From Butyrivibrio sp. (GTDB taxonomy: Bacteria; Bacillota_A; Clostridia; Lachnospirales; Lachnospiraceae), in the NCBI GenBank assembly GCA_024690635.1, contig JAILOW010000178.1:1-13952 (forward strand): DNA of 13,952 nucleotides, written 5' to 3'. Position numbers and translations under genes: made by a program. Below, piece by piece: positions 6,646-13,952 of the stretch. The notes under the pieces are model-generated. The model worked only from the letters and a program-made list of their open reading frames with translations. It ran no database searches and was not told where the DNA came from. Each line of letters opens with the position of its first letter. The first letter of the stretch is position 1.

Positions 6646-7083
6646 ATGGAAATAGTAACAAGACACGAGACAAACAGTGCAGAAGAGACATTCGAAATAG
6701 GAAGGCGCATCGGAGAAAGCGCACAGCCCGGAACGGTGTACACTCTTGTGGGTGATCTGGGAGTGGGTAAAACCGTGCTTACTCAGGGCCTTGCCAGAGG
6801 ACTTGGAATAGAGGGACCCGTAAACAGCCCTACTTTTACTATTCTTCAGGTTTACGACAGCGGCAGGATCCCCTTCTATCATTTTGACGTGTATAGGATC
6901 GGTGACATCAGCGAGATGGATGAGATCGGGTATGAGGATTGTTTCTACGGCGACGGTGTCTGCATAGTTGAGTGGGCAAACCTGATCGAAGATATTCTTC
7001 CTGAACACTACACAGAGATCGTAATTGAAAAGAACCTTGAAAAAGGCTTTGATTACAGACTGATAACCATGACCAAAAAGTAA
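6646..7083 (+). CDS. tsaE: tRNA t6A synthesis ATPase TsaE
   Basis: TsaE is a P-loop ATPase that works with TsaB and TsaD to transfer threonylcarbamoyl to A37 of ANN-decoding tRNAs in the cytoplasm. The 145-residue protein carries the Walker A sequence GDLGVGKT (36-43), NSPTFTILQVY (60-70), FHFD-type HFDVYR (79-84) and the conserved EW in VEWAN (109-110). I place the start at the ATG at 6646, which has GAGG 6 bases upstream. An in-frame ATG at 6604 overlaps the inverted repeat, lacks a ribosome binding site and would add 14 unlikely residues. It heads a run that contains tsaB (fused) and tsaD. The gene ends 8 bases before the tsaB-rimI fusion. Confidence 0.95.
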   Translation: MEIVTRHETNSAEETFEIGRRIGESAQPGTVYTLVGDLGVGKTVLTQGLARGLGIEGPVNSPTFTILQVYDSGRIPFYHFDVYRIGDISEMDEIGYEDCFYGDGVCIVEWANLIEDILPEHYTEIVIEKNLEKGFDYRLITMTKK

Positions 7084-7091
7084 GGAAAAAG

Positions 7092-8312
7092 ATGAAGATA
7101 TTAGCTATAGATACATCGGGACTTGTGGGCACAGTTGCCATAGGTGAGGGAGATACCCTGACCGCCCTGTTCTCGATACAGTACAAAACCACACATTCAG
7201 AGATCCTGATGCCCATGATAGATGACATCAAAAAGAAGATAGGCCTTGAGCTTTCTACCATTGATGCCATAGCAGTGGCCAAAGGCCCCGGCTCTTTTAC
7301 AGGACTCAGGATAGGAAGTGCCACGGCCAAGGGACTTGCTCTTGCCCTTGATAAGCCCATCATCCCGGTTCCCACTGTGGATGGCATAGCTTACAATCTC
7401 TACGGCACGGAAAAGATAATATGCCCCATGATGGATGCCAGAAGAAATCAGGTATACACGGGACTTTACACATTTGTGCCTCAGACCACCGAGGAAAACC
7501 ACAACGAGCGAAGCTTTGAGATGCAGGTAATCCACGAACAGTTTGCCACATCTCTTGATGACATCATAAACAGGATAAACGAACTTGGTAAGCCTGCAGT
7601 TCTTTTGGGAGACGGAGTTCCTGTTTATCATGATGCTCTTGAAAAGGGACTTAAGGTGCCTTATTCCATTGCTCCTCTTCATCAGAACAGGCAGAGCGCA
7701 GCAGCTCTTTTGGCTCTTGCAAATGTCTACGCGGCAGATGGTATCTTTGTTTCCGCGGATGAGTTCGCACCTGAATATTTAAGGCTTTCTCAGGCAGAGC
7801 GCGAAGCAAAGGAAGGCAAAAAAGAGGCTTCCCCGGCTGACAAAAAAAGAGAAACCAGAAACACTCCCGGACTTGTGCGTATCAGACAGATGCAGGCTGA
7901 GGATGTGGATGATGCGGCAGAGCTTGAGCGTATCAATCTTGGTAAAGAAGCCTGGACACGCAAGCAGCTTCTTGATGCCATGACAAGAGATGACACAGTT
8001 TATCTTGTGGCCGAAAAAGCCGGCAGGATAGTTGGCATGTGCGGTGTCAGAAATATTTCCGGCGAGGGAGAAGTTACCAATGTGTCCGTTTCCGGGGATG
8101 TAAGGCGCGAAGGTACTGCTTACAAGATGATGAAGCAGCTTTTGGAGCGCGGCCACGGCCTTGGTATCACGGATTATACTCTTGAAGTCAGGGCCGGCAA
8201 TGCAGCAGCCATTGGGCTTTATGAAAAGCTGGGCTTTAAGAGTGAGGGCGCAAGGCCCGGATTTTATGAGGATCCCAAGGAGGATGCTCTTATATACTGG
8301 AAAAGGAAGTAA
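7092..8312 (+). CDS. TsaB-RimI fusion: t6A synthesis protein plus GNAT acetyltransferase
   Basis: A single frame of 406 codons holds two normally separate proteins. Residues 1-238 are TsaB (YeaZ): an ASKHA fold beginning MKILAIDTS, KGPGSFTGLRIG (64-75), and a family-typical end at PEYLRL (227-232). TsaB is the non-catalytic partner of TsaD. Residues 239-259 are a charged linker rich in Lys, Glu and Arg. Residues 260-406 are a GNAT domain of RimI type, with RxxGxA (R338, G341, A343) for acetyl-CoA, LEVRAGNAAAIGLYEKLGF (364-382) and FYEDPKEDALIYWKR at the end. RimI acetylates the N-terminus of ribosomal protein S18 in E. coli; the substrate here is inferred. The acetyl-CoA loop is slightly atypical (VSVSGDVRREG rather than VxPxxRGxG). 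The start has AAGGAA overlapping the tsaE stop. Confidence 0.93.
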   Translation: MKILAIDTSGLVGTVAIGEGDTLTALFSIQYKTTHSEILMPMIDDIKKKIGLELSTIDAIAVAKGPGSFTGLRIGSATAKGLALALDKPIIPVPTVDGIAYNLYGTEKIICPMMDARRNQVYTGLYTFVPQTTEENHNERSFEMQVIHEQFATSLDDIINRINELGKPAVLLGDGVPVYHDALEKGLKVPYSIAPLHQNRQSAAALLALANVYAADGIFVSADEFAPEYLRLSQAEREAKEGKKEASPADKKRETRNTPGLVRIRQMQAEDVDDAAELERINLGKEAWTRKQLLDAMTRDDTVYLVAEKAGRIVGMCGVRNISGEGEVTNVSVSGDVRREGTAYKMMKQLLERGHGLGITDYTLEVRAGNAAAIGLYEKLGFKSEGARPGFYEDPKEDALIYWKRK

Positions 8313-8315
8313 TAT

Positions 8316-9236
8316 ATGATTGATGTTTGTCTTTTGGGAACAGGCGGAATGATGCCGCTTCCCAACCGCTTTCTGACATCTCTTTTGGTCAGATATAACG
8401 GAAAATGTATTTTGATAGATTGCGGCGAGGCCACTCAGATCGCCATGAAAAAGAGAGGCCATAGCGCAAAGCCCATAGATATCATTTGCTTTACTCATTA
8501 TCACGCAGACCATGTAAGCGGTCTTCCGGGACTTTTGCTTACCATGGGAAATGCAGAGAGGACAGAACCTCTTTTGATAATAGGTCCCAAGGGGCTTGAA
8601 AGAGTGTGCAATGCCCTCAGGGTCATAGCTCCCGAGCTTCCCTTTGAGATAGTGTACAAAGAGATAAACGAAGACGAGATGACCGTTGAACCTGAAGGAA
8701 TGCCCGGATTTACACTGAAAGCCTTTAAGGTCAACCACAATATTACCTGCTACGGCTATACCATGAATCTCAAGAGGCAGGGCAAGTTCAATGTGGAAGC
8801 AGCTACCGAAAAGGGCATAGACAGGCGCTACTGGAACGCTCTTCAAAAGGGCGATACCATAACCACAGAGGATGGCATCACCTACACACCCGACATGGTG
8901 CTGGGGGATGAGAGAAAGGGCATTAAGCTGACCTATACTACGGACACAAGACCTACTGACAGCATAGTCCGAAACGCAAAAGGATCAGATCTTTTCATCT
9001 GCGAAGGCATGTACGGCGAGCCTGACAAGCAGATCAAGGCAAAAGAAAACAAGCACATGACCTTTTACGAGGCGGCGAGAATGGCAAGGGATGCGGAGGT
9101 TGCCGAGATGTGGCTTACCCATTACAGCCCTTCACTGGTTAATCCCACAGAGTTTTTGCCTGAGACGAAAAAGATATTTGAAAACACCATTGCAGCCAAG
9201 GACGGCCGCAGTATAGAACTAAAATTCTCGGAATGA
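8316..9236 (+). CDS. rnz: Ribonuclease Z (tRNA 3'-processing endonuclease)
   Basis: RNase Z is a metallo-beta-lactamase-fold enzyme that cuts the 3' trailer from pre-tRNAs, chiefly those lacking encoded CCA. The 306-residue protein has HYHADHVSGLPGLL (H61, H63, D65, H66), H141 in VNHNITCYGY, D210 in TTDTRP, HMT at 247-249 and LTHYSPS with H269. The stretch GKFNVEAATEKGID (156-169), followed by WNALQKGD, is typical of RNase Z rather than of general MBL hydrolases. Two motifs depart from the common form: HMT replaces HST, and TTDTRP replaces SGDTRP. A closely related MBL phosphodiesterase is a less likely alternative. The ATG lies 3 bases after the fusion gene's stop, with GGAAG inside that gene's last codons, so translation is probably coupled. 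Confidence 0.88.
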   Translation: MIDVCLLGTGGMMPLPNRFLTSLLVRYNGKCILIDCGEATQIAMKKRGHSAKPIDIICFTHYHADHVSGLPGLLLTMGNAERTEPLLIIGPKGLERVCNALRVIAPELPFEIVYKEINEDEMTVEPEGMPGFTLKAFKVNHNITCYGYTMNLKRQGKFNVEAATEKGIDRRYWNALQKGDTITTEDGITYTPDMVLGDERKGIKLTYTTDTRPTDSIVRNAKGSDLFICEGMYGEPDKQIKAKENKHMTFYEAARMARDAEVAEMWLTHYSPSLVNPTEFLPETKKIFENTIAAKDGRSIELKFSE

Positions 9237-9286
9237 CTTTTTTATAATACGAAGCTGCGGCATGCGCCGGGCGGAAAAGAGGGGAC

Positions 9287-9862
9287 ATGGAAAAAGGCAG
9301 TACGGGTTCTGCAGTTGTAAAATCAATAGTATTGGTGGCTCTTGCAGCACTGATAGTGATGGGGCTCTACCTTATGTTTACCAGAGGAAAGAGATCCGGA
9401 GGCGAAGAGACCTACGACCTTACGGTTGTTGACGAGATCACCACCACCAATCTTGAAAAGAACTATCCCGCAGACCCCAGAAAGGTTGTGGAACTTTACG
9501 CAAAGACAATGCAGACTCTTTATAAAGCGGAGTATTCCAAGGATCAGCAGATCCAGATGATCAGTACTCTTGCAGGTATCATGGACGATGAACTTCTGGC
9601 AAATCAGGGGAATTTTGCCCAGTCCATTATCAATGAGGTAAATAACAGAAGGGAAAACGATTATTCGATTCCCAGCTTTGTGGTCCAGACCAAGGATCCT
9701 GAGGAAGTCACTGTAAACGGCACCAGGATGTGCGATGTTGACTGCCTCTTTTCCCTGAGGCACGGCACTGTGACCAATGCCACCTACTACCAGTTTGTAC
9801 TTAGAAAAGACGAGTCCGGACATTGGAAGATACTTGGATGGACTCTTAAGGAAGATGAGTGA
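9287..9862 (+). CDS. Hypothetical single-pass membrane protein with extracytoplasmic domain
   Basis: I cannot name this family with confidence. The 191-residue product has one N-terminal membrane helix (about 11-31, VKSIVLVALAALIVMGLYLMF). The following RGKR suggests a positive flank, so which side the rest faces is uncertain; it could also act as an uncleaved signal anchor. There is no lipobox Cys. Residues about 45-190 form a soluble alpha/beta domain, with VELYAKTMQTLYK, a Gln/Asn-rich helix and a C-terminal part with GHWKILGWTLKEDE, reminiscent of NTF2-like folds (weak inference). GAGGGG sits just before the ATG. Its stop overlaps the next start by one base (TGATG), so it is coupled to the deacetylase. 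A 50-base gap separates it from rnz, with a TATAAT at 9243-9248 but no matching -35 element. Confidence 0.8.
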   Translation: MEKGSTGSAVVKSIVLVALAALIVMGLYLMFTRGKRSGGEETYDLTVVDEITTTNLEKNYPADPRKVVELYAKTMQTLYKAEYSKDQQIQMISTLAGIMDDELLANQGNFAQSIINEVNNRRENDYSIPSFVVQTKDPEEVTVNGTRMCDVDCLFSLRHGTVTNATYYQFVLRKDESGHWKILGWTLKEDE

Positions 9863-10749
9863 TGATAGAATACCACGCTGATGACTATGGGCTTTTTAAG
9901 ACCCAGAGCAGGCATATTATTGAATGTTTTCATAAGGGGGCGCTCAACGGCATAAGCATCATGCCAAACAGCCCCTATTTAAAAGAGTGCATGGATGACA
10001 TAGAGGATATCAGAAAAGATCTTTTTGTCACCTGCCATCTGAATTTTGTGGAAGGTAAGCCTCTGGCCAAAGATCAGGCAGGACTTTTAACAGGTTCTGA
10101 CGGAAGCTTTGGTATAGGCTTTGGTAAGCTCCTTTTGGTAAGCTACATTCCATTTGTTAAAAAGAAATACCAAAAACAGCTTGAAAAAGAGATTTCAGCG
10201 CAGCTTGCTGCCTGCAGCCCCTATATGAATAACGGAAAATACAGGATCGACGGGCATGTTCATTTTCACATGCTTCCCGTAGTATTTGACGCACTTATGA
10301 ATGTGATCCGCTCGGAAAATCTCGAGGTTTCGTACATCAGATTTCCCAGAGAGGTGACAGCAGTCTATTCGGAGATTAAAGGAAAGACCAGGGATTTCAA
10401 GCCCATCAACTATCTTAAGGTCTTTATCCTGAACCGACTTGCTGACAGAAACGAGCGAAAGTACGGAGAGATTCTTCGTAACATGAGGGTTGAGGAAAAG
10501 CTCTTTATGGGAGTTATGCTCTCAGGTCACATGTTTTATGAAAACGTACAGCCCTGCCTTACAAAGGCTTATGAAGTCATGGGAGACAAGGGACTTAGGG
10601 ACTTGGAGATTCTTTTTCATCCCGGTGATGTGACAGAGCCTTCGGAAGTATCGCAGATAACAAGTAAGGACGATCTTGATTTCCTTACGCATAACAGCAA
10701 AAACAGAGAAAGAGAAGCCCAGGCGCTTCTTGCCTTTGGAGAGAAGTAA
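9862..10749 (+). CDS. ChbG/HpnK (YdjC) family carbohydrate deacetylase
   Basis: YdjC-family enzymes are metal-dependent deacetylases of N-acetylated sugars, for example chito-oligosaccharides (ChbG) or hopanoid glycolipids (HpnK). The 295-residue protein has the family's motifs: HADDYG at 5-10 (the usual NADDFG, metal and catalytic Asp residues D7 and D8), CHLNF with H59, DGHVHFHMLP with H132, H134 and H136, and LFHPGD near the C-terminus. The start is taken as the ATG at 9862, which overlaps the upstream stop as TGATG with AAGGAAG before it; a GTG one codon earlier is possible. There is no signal peptide, so it probably acts in the cytoplasm. The substrate cannot be read from the sequence. 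Position between a membrane protein gene and tsaD gives no clear pathway, though a glycosyltransferase gene lies downstream. Confidence 0.87.
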   Translation: MIEYHADDYGLFKTQSRHIIECFHKGALNGISIMPNSPYLKECMDDIEDIRKDLFVTCHLNFVEGKPLAKDQAGLLTGSDGSFGIGFGKLLLVSYIPFVKKKYQKQLEKEISAQLAACSPYMNNGKYRIDGHVHFHMLPVVFDALMNVIRSENLEVSYIRFPREVTAVYSEIKGKTRDFKPINYLKVFILNRLADRNERKYGEILRNMRVEEKLFMGVMLSGHMFYENVQPCLTKAYEVMGDKGLRDLEILFHPGDVTEPSEVSQITSKDDLDFLTHNSKNREREAQALLAFGEK

Positions 10750-10752
10750 TTT

Positions 10753-11892
10753 ATGGAAATAAACAAGAATGTTGAGGATGACGGTGTCATCTTTATGTCA
10801 ATAAAAGACGGTGCTGCGGAAGGAACATCGAAGGCTTCCGGGGAGGGGAATGTGACTATCCTTGCCATTGAAAGCTCCTGCGATGAAACTGCGGCAGCAG
10901 TTGTGAGAAACGGAAGAGAGGTCCTGTCCAATATCATCTCTTCCCAGATAGCTCTTCATACCGTTTATGGCGGAGTGGTTCCTGAGATCGCATCCCGCAA
11001 GCACGTGGAAAAGATGAACGCTTGCATTCGCGCGGCTCTTACGGAAGCCGGCCTGTCTCTTGATGATATCGATGCAGTTGCTGTAACCTACGGTCCGGGC
11101 CTTGTGGGAGCTCTGTTGGTAGGAGTATCCGAGGCCAAGGCGATAGCCTTTGCAAAAGACAAGCCTCTTATCGGAGTTCATCATATTGAGGGACATATCA
11201 GTGCAAATTTTATAGAGAATAAAGACTTAGAGCCTCCCTTCGTATGCCTTGTGGTATCCGGAGGCCATTCTCACCTGGTGGTGGTAAAGGACTACGGGGA
11301 ATATGAGATAATCGGCCAGACCAGAGATGATGCTGCGGGAGAAGCCTTTGATAAAGTAGCAAGAGCCATAGGACTTGGCTATCCCGGCGGACCCAAGATA
11401 GACAAAGCAGCAAGAGAAGGAGATCCCGATGCATTTACTTTCCCTCAGGCCAAGATCCCTGATGCGGAATATGATTTTTCTTTCTCCGGACTTAAGTCCG
11501 CAGTTTTGAATTACATAAACCAGGCCAAGATGCAGGGACAGGAACTGAATCAGGCAGATATAGCCGCTTCTTTCCAGAAGGCAGCTATAGGCGTTCTGGC
11601 TACCCATGCAGTAAAAGCCTGCAAGGAATACGGCTACGACAAGCTTGCTATCGCCGGAGGTGTTGCTTCCAACACGGCGCTTCGCGAACTTTTGGAAAAA
11701 GAGTGTGCGGCTGAAGGAATATCTTTTTACAGACCGTCACCTCTTCTTTGCACAGACAATGCAGCTATGATAGGTGCTGCTGCTTATTATGAATACAAAA
11801 AAGGCGTAAGGTTCGGACTTGATATGAATGCGGTTCCAAATCTTCCGCTGGGAGACAGAGAAAGACGTTTTCACGGCAGACAGAGCCAGTGA
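10753..11892 (+). CDS. tsaD: tRNA N6-adenosine threonylcarbamoyltransferase TsaD
   Basis: TsaD (YgjD/Gcp) is the catalytic subunit that transfers the threonylcarbamoyl group from TC-AMP to A37 of ANN-decoding tRNAs, working with TsaB and TsaE encoded just upstream. The ASKHA fold is shown by [29 protein letters not shown], the metal motif HIEGH (H144 and H148), [28 protein letters not shown] and the Asp ligand D335 in CTDNAAM. The long form (379 residues, ATG at 10753, GGAGAG 9 bases upstream) has a non-conserved 33-residue leader. An in-frame GTG at 10852, preceded by GGAGG with a 5-base gap, gives 346 residues, closer to the usual length of about 340. Either start is possible. The gene follows the deacetylase stop by 3 bases. 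Confidence 0.95.
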   Translation: MEINKNVEDDGVIFMSIKDGAAEGTSKASGEGNVTILAIESSCDETAAAVVRNGREVLSNIISSQIALHTVYGGVVPEIASRKHVEKMNACIRAALTEAGLSLDDIDAVAVTYGPGLVGALLVGVSEAKAIAFAKDKPLIGVHHIEGHISANFIENKDLEPPFVCLVVSGGHSHLVVVKDYGEYEIIGQTRDDAAGEAFDKVARAIGLGYPGGPKIDKAAREGDPDAFTFPQAKIPDAEYDFSFSGLKSAVLNYINQAKMQGQELNQADIAASFQKAAIGVLATHAVKACKEYGYDKLAIAGGVASNTALRELLEKECAAEGISFYRPSPLLCTDNAAMIGAAAYYEYKKGVRFGLDMNAVPNLPLGDRERRFHGRQSQ

Positions 11893-11935
11893 TAAAGGAG
11901 CTGTTTCGGGGATTCGTTTTTATTGAGGTGGATGT

Positions 11936-12649
11936 ATGAAGACGGTTGCGGTTGTTTTGGCTGCCGGATCGGGCAGCAGGATGCACAGTGATGTAAAAAA
12001 GCAGTACATGGAGATAGGCGGTAAGCCTCTTATCTACTATTCAATAAAGGCTTTTGAGGAAAGCATCGTTGACGATATCATAGTTGTGGTGTCCAGAGGC
12101 GATGTGGACTTTGTCAAAAAAGACATCGTGGAAAAATACGGATTTGATAAGGTAAAAGCTGTTGTTGAAGGTGGCCTTGCAAGGTATCACAGTGTAAGGC
12201 TGGGGCTTCTGGCAGCAGCTCCTGATACGGACTATGCCTTTATTCACGATGCGGCAAGACCTTTCGTAAATAAGGACATCATCCTAAGGGCGCTCCATGC
12301 AGTCAATGACTACGGCGCATGCGTTGTTGGCATGCCTGCCAAGGACACTACCAAGATAGCCGATGAAAACGGCTTTGTTGAGTCTACACCCAACAGGGAC
12401 AGGGTATGGACTGTCCAGACTCCGCAGGTCTTTTCCTATAATATGATCCTGAATCTGTACAAGAGACTTGACCGGGAGGAAGGCGACCTTATGGCAAAGG
12501 GCGTAAACATTACCGATGATGCCATGGTGGTTGAATACTACTCCGATCAGAAGATAAAGCTGGTGGAAGGATCTTATAACAATATCAAGATCACAACACC
12601 CGAAGATATCCCGGCTGCAGAGGCCATACTTGCAAAAGGATTTAAGTGA
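11936..12649 (+). CDS. ispD: 2-C-methyl-D-erythritol 4-phosphate cytidylyltransferase (IspD)
   Basis: IspD joins CTP to MEP to give CDP-ME, the third step of the non-mevalonate isoprenoid pathway, in the cytoplasm. The 237-residue protein has the nucleotide-binding LAAGSGSRM (8-16) with R15, K21-K22 in DVKKQY, GGLARYHSVRLGL (79-91), HDAARPF (104-110), PNRDRVWTVQTPQVF (152-166), ITDDAMVVE (192-200) and NIKITTPED with K218. These fit IspD. The related TarI ribitol-phosphate cytidylyltransferase is less likely, as no TarJ or teichoic-acid partner lies beside it. The ATG has GAGGTGG about 5 bases upstream. It follows tsaD after 43 bases with no terminator seen, so it may be read from the same transcript. 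The next gene starts 2 bases after its stop. Confidence 0.93.
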   Translation: MKTVAVVLAAGSGSRMHSDVKKQYMEIGGKPLIYYSIKAFEESIVDDIIVVVSRGDVDFVKKDIVEKYGFDKVKAVVEGGLARYHSVRLGLLAAAPDTDYAFIHDAARPFVNKDIILRALHAVNDYGACVVGMPAKDTTKIADENGFVESTPNRDRVWTVQTPQVFSYNMILNLYKRLDREEGDLMAKGVNITDDAMVVEYYSDQKIKLVEGSYNNIKITTPEDIPAAEAILAKGFK

Positions 12650-12651
12650 TA

Positions 12652-13710
12652 ATGGATAAAAACAGTAAACCCAAAGTATTGATGCTGGGACCTGACAGAG
12701 CTGTTCACGGCGGTATTTCCGCGCTGGTGAACAGCTATTTTGAAGCCGGCATAGATACAATGGCGGACATCACCTATATAGGAACAATGAAAGAGGGGAG
12801 CAGATTAAAAAAGCTCCTCGTAGCTTTCTGCGCATATCTGAAGTTTCTTAAGATGCTCCCCGGCTGCGACATCGTACATGTGAATTTCTCATCAGATAAC
12901 AGTTTTATGAGGAAATCTCTTTTCATAAGAAGTGCAAAGCGCCATGGCAAGAAGCTTGTGCTTCATCAGCACGGCGGCGACTTCAAGAATTACTATGCCA
13001 ATGAGATAGGTGAAAAGAGACGTCGCTATATCAGGGAAACCCTTGAGATGGCTGACCTCATGCTGGTCCTCACAAAGTCCTGGAAGGATTATTTTGGCGA
13101 ACTTGTGCCGGGAGTGCGGATAGAGGTGCTTCCTAACGGAGTTATAACCGACGGAGCACCTGCGCCGGATGCGGGAAAAGACTTAAAAAAGATGCTGTTC
13201 CTTGGCAGGATATGCAGGGATAAGGGCATAAACGAACTTCTTGATGCAATGGAGCAGATTCACAGTGATGATCCTGAGGTATGTCTGTATCTTGGCGGCA
13301 TCTACGAGGATCAGGAGCTTAGATCGAGAGTGGAAGCGGCTTCGGAGTATGTAAAGTACCTTGGATGGATCGGCGGAGAGGAAAAGGAAAAGATGCTGGA
13401 TCAGTGCGGCGTTTTGGTGCTCCCTTCCTATTACGAGGGATTCCCTGTGTCTGTGGTTGAAGGAATGCTACATGGATGCGTTGTCATAGCCAGTGCCGTG
13501 GGAGGTATTCCGGAGATCATAACTTCAGGGGAAGATGGTATACTGATTGAGCCAAAGAGTACTTCTTCTATAAAAGAAGCGCTGGAAAATGTAATGGATA
13601 ACAGAGAGCTTGCTGACAAAATAGCTGCCGCAGCTGTGAAAAAGGTAAACAGCAGCTTTTCTATAGAGGCGATTTTGCGCGTACTTTCGGGCTTTTACAG
13701 GGAACTGTGA
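12652..13710 (+). CDS. GT4-type glycosyltransferase (GT-B fold)
   Basis: The 352-residue protein is a retaining GT-B glycosyltransferase of family 4 type. An N-terminal acceptor domain (about 1-170) opens with VLMLGPDRAVHGGISALV, whose Gly pair is typical. The C-terminal nucleotide-sugar domain has FLGRICRDKGINELLDA (183-199) and the EX7E motif YEGFPVSVVEGM (E262 and E270), then VGGIPEII. There is no membrane helix, so it would act at the inner face of the membrane on lipid- or polymer-linked acceptors. Donor and acceptor cannot be read. The ATG at 12652 lies 2 bases after the ispD stop, with AAAGGA 11 bases upstream; a GTG at 12646 is a weaker start. It may be the edge of a polysaccharide locus, but it is followed by an A-rich stretch and a tRNA gene. 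No hairpin terminator is visible after the stop. Confidence 0.9.
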   Translation: MDKNSKPKVLMLGPDRAVHGGISALVNSYFEAGIDTMADITYIGTMKEGSRLKKLLVAFCAYLKFLKMLPGCDIVHVNFSSDNSFMRKSLFIRSAKRHGKKLVLHQHGGDFKNYYANEIGEKRRRYIRETLEMADLMLVLTKSWKDYFGELVPGVRIEVLPNGVITDGAPAPDAGKDLKKMLFLGRICRDKGINELLDAMEQIHSDDPEVCLYLGGIYEDQELRSRVEAASEYVKYLGWIGGEEKEKMLDQCGVLVLPSYYEGFPVSVVEGMLHGCVVIASAVGGIPEIITSGEDGILIEPKSTSSIKEALENVMDNRELADKIAAAAVKKVNSSFSIEAILRVLSGFYREL

Positions 13711-13750
13711 AAAACTCTCTTAAAAAAATAAAAAAAGTTCAAAAACATGC

Positions 13751-13779
13751 TTGACATGAGTATTGCCCTTTGTTATTAT
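13751..13779 (+). promoter_or_regulatory. Sigma-A promoter for tRNA-Ser
   Basis: TTGACA (13751-13756), a 17-base spacer and TATTAT (13774-13779). The predicted start near 13786 leaves a 5' leader of about 59 bases, which contains a hairpin (TCTTAT 13817-13822 with ATAAGA 13835-13840, and inner TGA/TCA). Confidence 0.8.
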
Positions 13780-13844
13780 AAGTCTTGCGCTGTGCGAGAT
13801 ACGGCAGAGCAAAATATCTTATCTGAGAGATCAAATAAGAACTC

Positions 13845-13930
13845 GGAGCGATATCGAAGCGGTCATAACGAGGCGGTCTTGAAAACCGTTTGGCGGCAAC
13901 GCCACAAGGGTTCGAATCCCTTTCGCTCCG
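13845..13930 (+). tRNA. tRNA-Ser (anticodon UGA)
   Basis: The cloverleaf can be folded by eye. The acceptor stem pairs GGAGCGA (13845-13851) with TCGCTCC (13923-13929), discriminator G at 13930. The D stem is TCG/CGA and the anticodon stem GCGGT/ACCGT. The loop CTTGAAA places anticodon TGA at 13880-13882. A long variable arm TGGCG-GCAA-CGCCA (13891-13904) marks it as class II, and the T stem is AAGGG/CCCTT with loop TTCGAAT. The long variable arm and the anticodon together identify serine, reading UCA. No CCA is encoded: CTTAAT follows the discriminator, so the 3' end needs trimming (RNase Z) and CCA addition. A37 follows a UGA anticodon, so it is expected to receive i6A-type rather than t6A modification. 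Confidence 0.96.
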
Positions 13931-13952
13931 CTTAATTATGAACACGCTGTTA

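Noticed and set aside
7779..8846. Long minus-strand open frame (355 codons) opposite the rimI part and rnz
   Set aside because: It lies opposite two strongly identified genes, has no recognisable motifs or ribosome binding site, and its composition looks like an antisense reading.
9251..9275. GC-rich CGGC/GCCG hairpin between rnz and the next gene as a terminator
   Set aside because: The stem is only about 4 bp and no T-run follows; the spacing fits read-through.
13747..13935. Short open frames on both strands across the tRNA-Ser region
   Set aside because: They cover a tRNA gene with a full cloverleaf and its promoter, and their products show no protein features.
1..13952. CRISPR arrays, insertion sequences, prophage or toxin-antitoxin genes
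   Set aside because: I saw no regularly spaced repeats, transposase or integrase motifs, or small toxin-antitoxin pairs.

Overview
The window looks like chromosomal housekeeping DNA from an anaerobic Firmicute of class Clostridia, most likely family Lachnospiraceae (Butyrivibrio-like). This rests on the gene content (a single-domain RelQ-type alarmone synthetase, a LysM/G5/M23 peptidase next to murA, an FMN-riboswitch-controlled ribU, a TsaB-RimI fusion), strong AGGAGG-type ribosome binding sites, consensus sigma-A promoters, and a tRNA gene without encoded CCA. The genus is inferred. I saw no insertion sequence, phage gene or CRISPR array.

Layout. Positions 1-561 hold the 3' part of a small alarmone synthetase gene, followed by a 305-base gap with two hairpins and a promoter. 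Positions 867-4277 are a cell-envelope block on the + strand: an unrecognised coiled-coil protein with a C-terminal membrane helix, a membrane-anchored LysM-G5-M23 peptidase 2 bases later, and murA with its own apparent promoter. A terminator that works in both directions separates murA from a convergent HD-GYP phosphodiesterase gene (4308-5393, minus). That gene starts from a perfect-consensus promoter lying back to back with the promoter of an FMN riboswitch, its terminator and ribU (5456-6516).

After the ribU terminator, positions 6646-11892 form one compact run: tsaE, a tsaB-rimI fusion, rnz (RNase Z), an unrecognised membrane-anchored protein, a ChbG/YdjC-type deacetylase and tsaD. TsaE, TsaB and TsaD are three of the proteins that make t6A37 in ANN-decoding tRNAs, and RNase Z matures tRNA 3' ends, so tRNA maturation dominates this run. 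It is followed by ispD (isoprenoid synthesis) and a GT4-type glycosyltransferase gene. A tRNA-Ser(UGA) gene with its own consensus promoter closes the window.

No clearly new system is visible. The points most worth a second look are the TsaB-RimI fusion within a t6A/RNase Z cluster, the two unrecognised membrane proteins tightly linked to a peptidase and to a sugar deacetylase, the back-to-back promoters around the FMN riboswitch, and an inverted repeat over the likely tsaE promoter.
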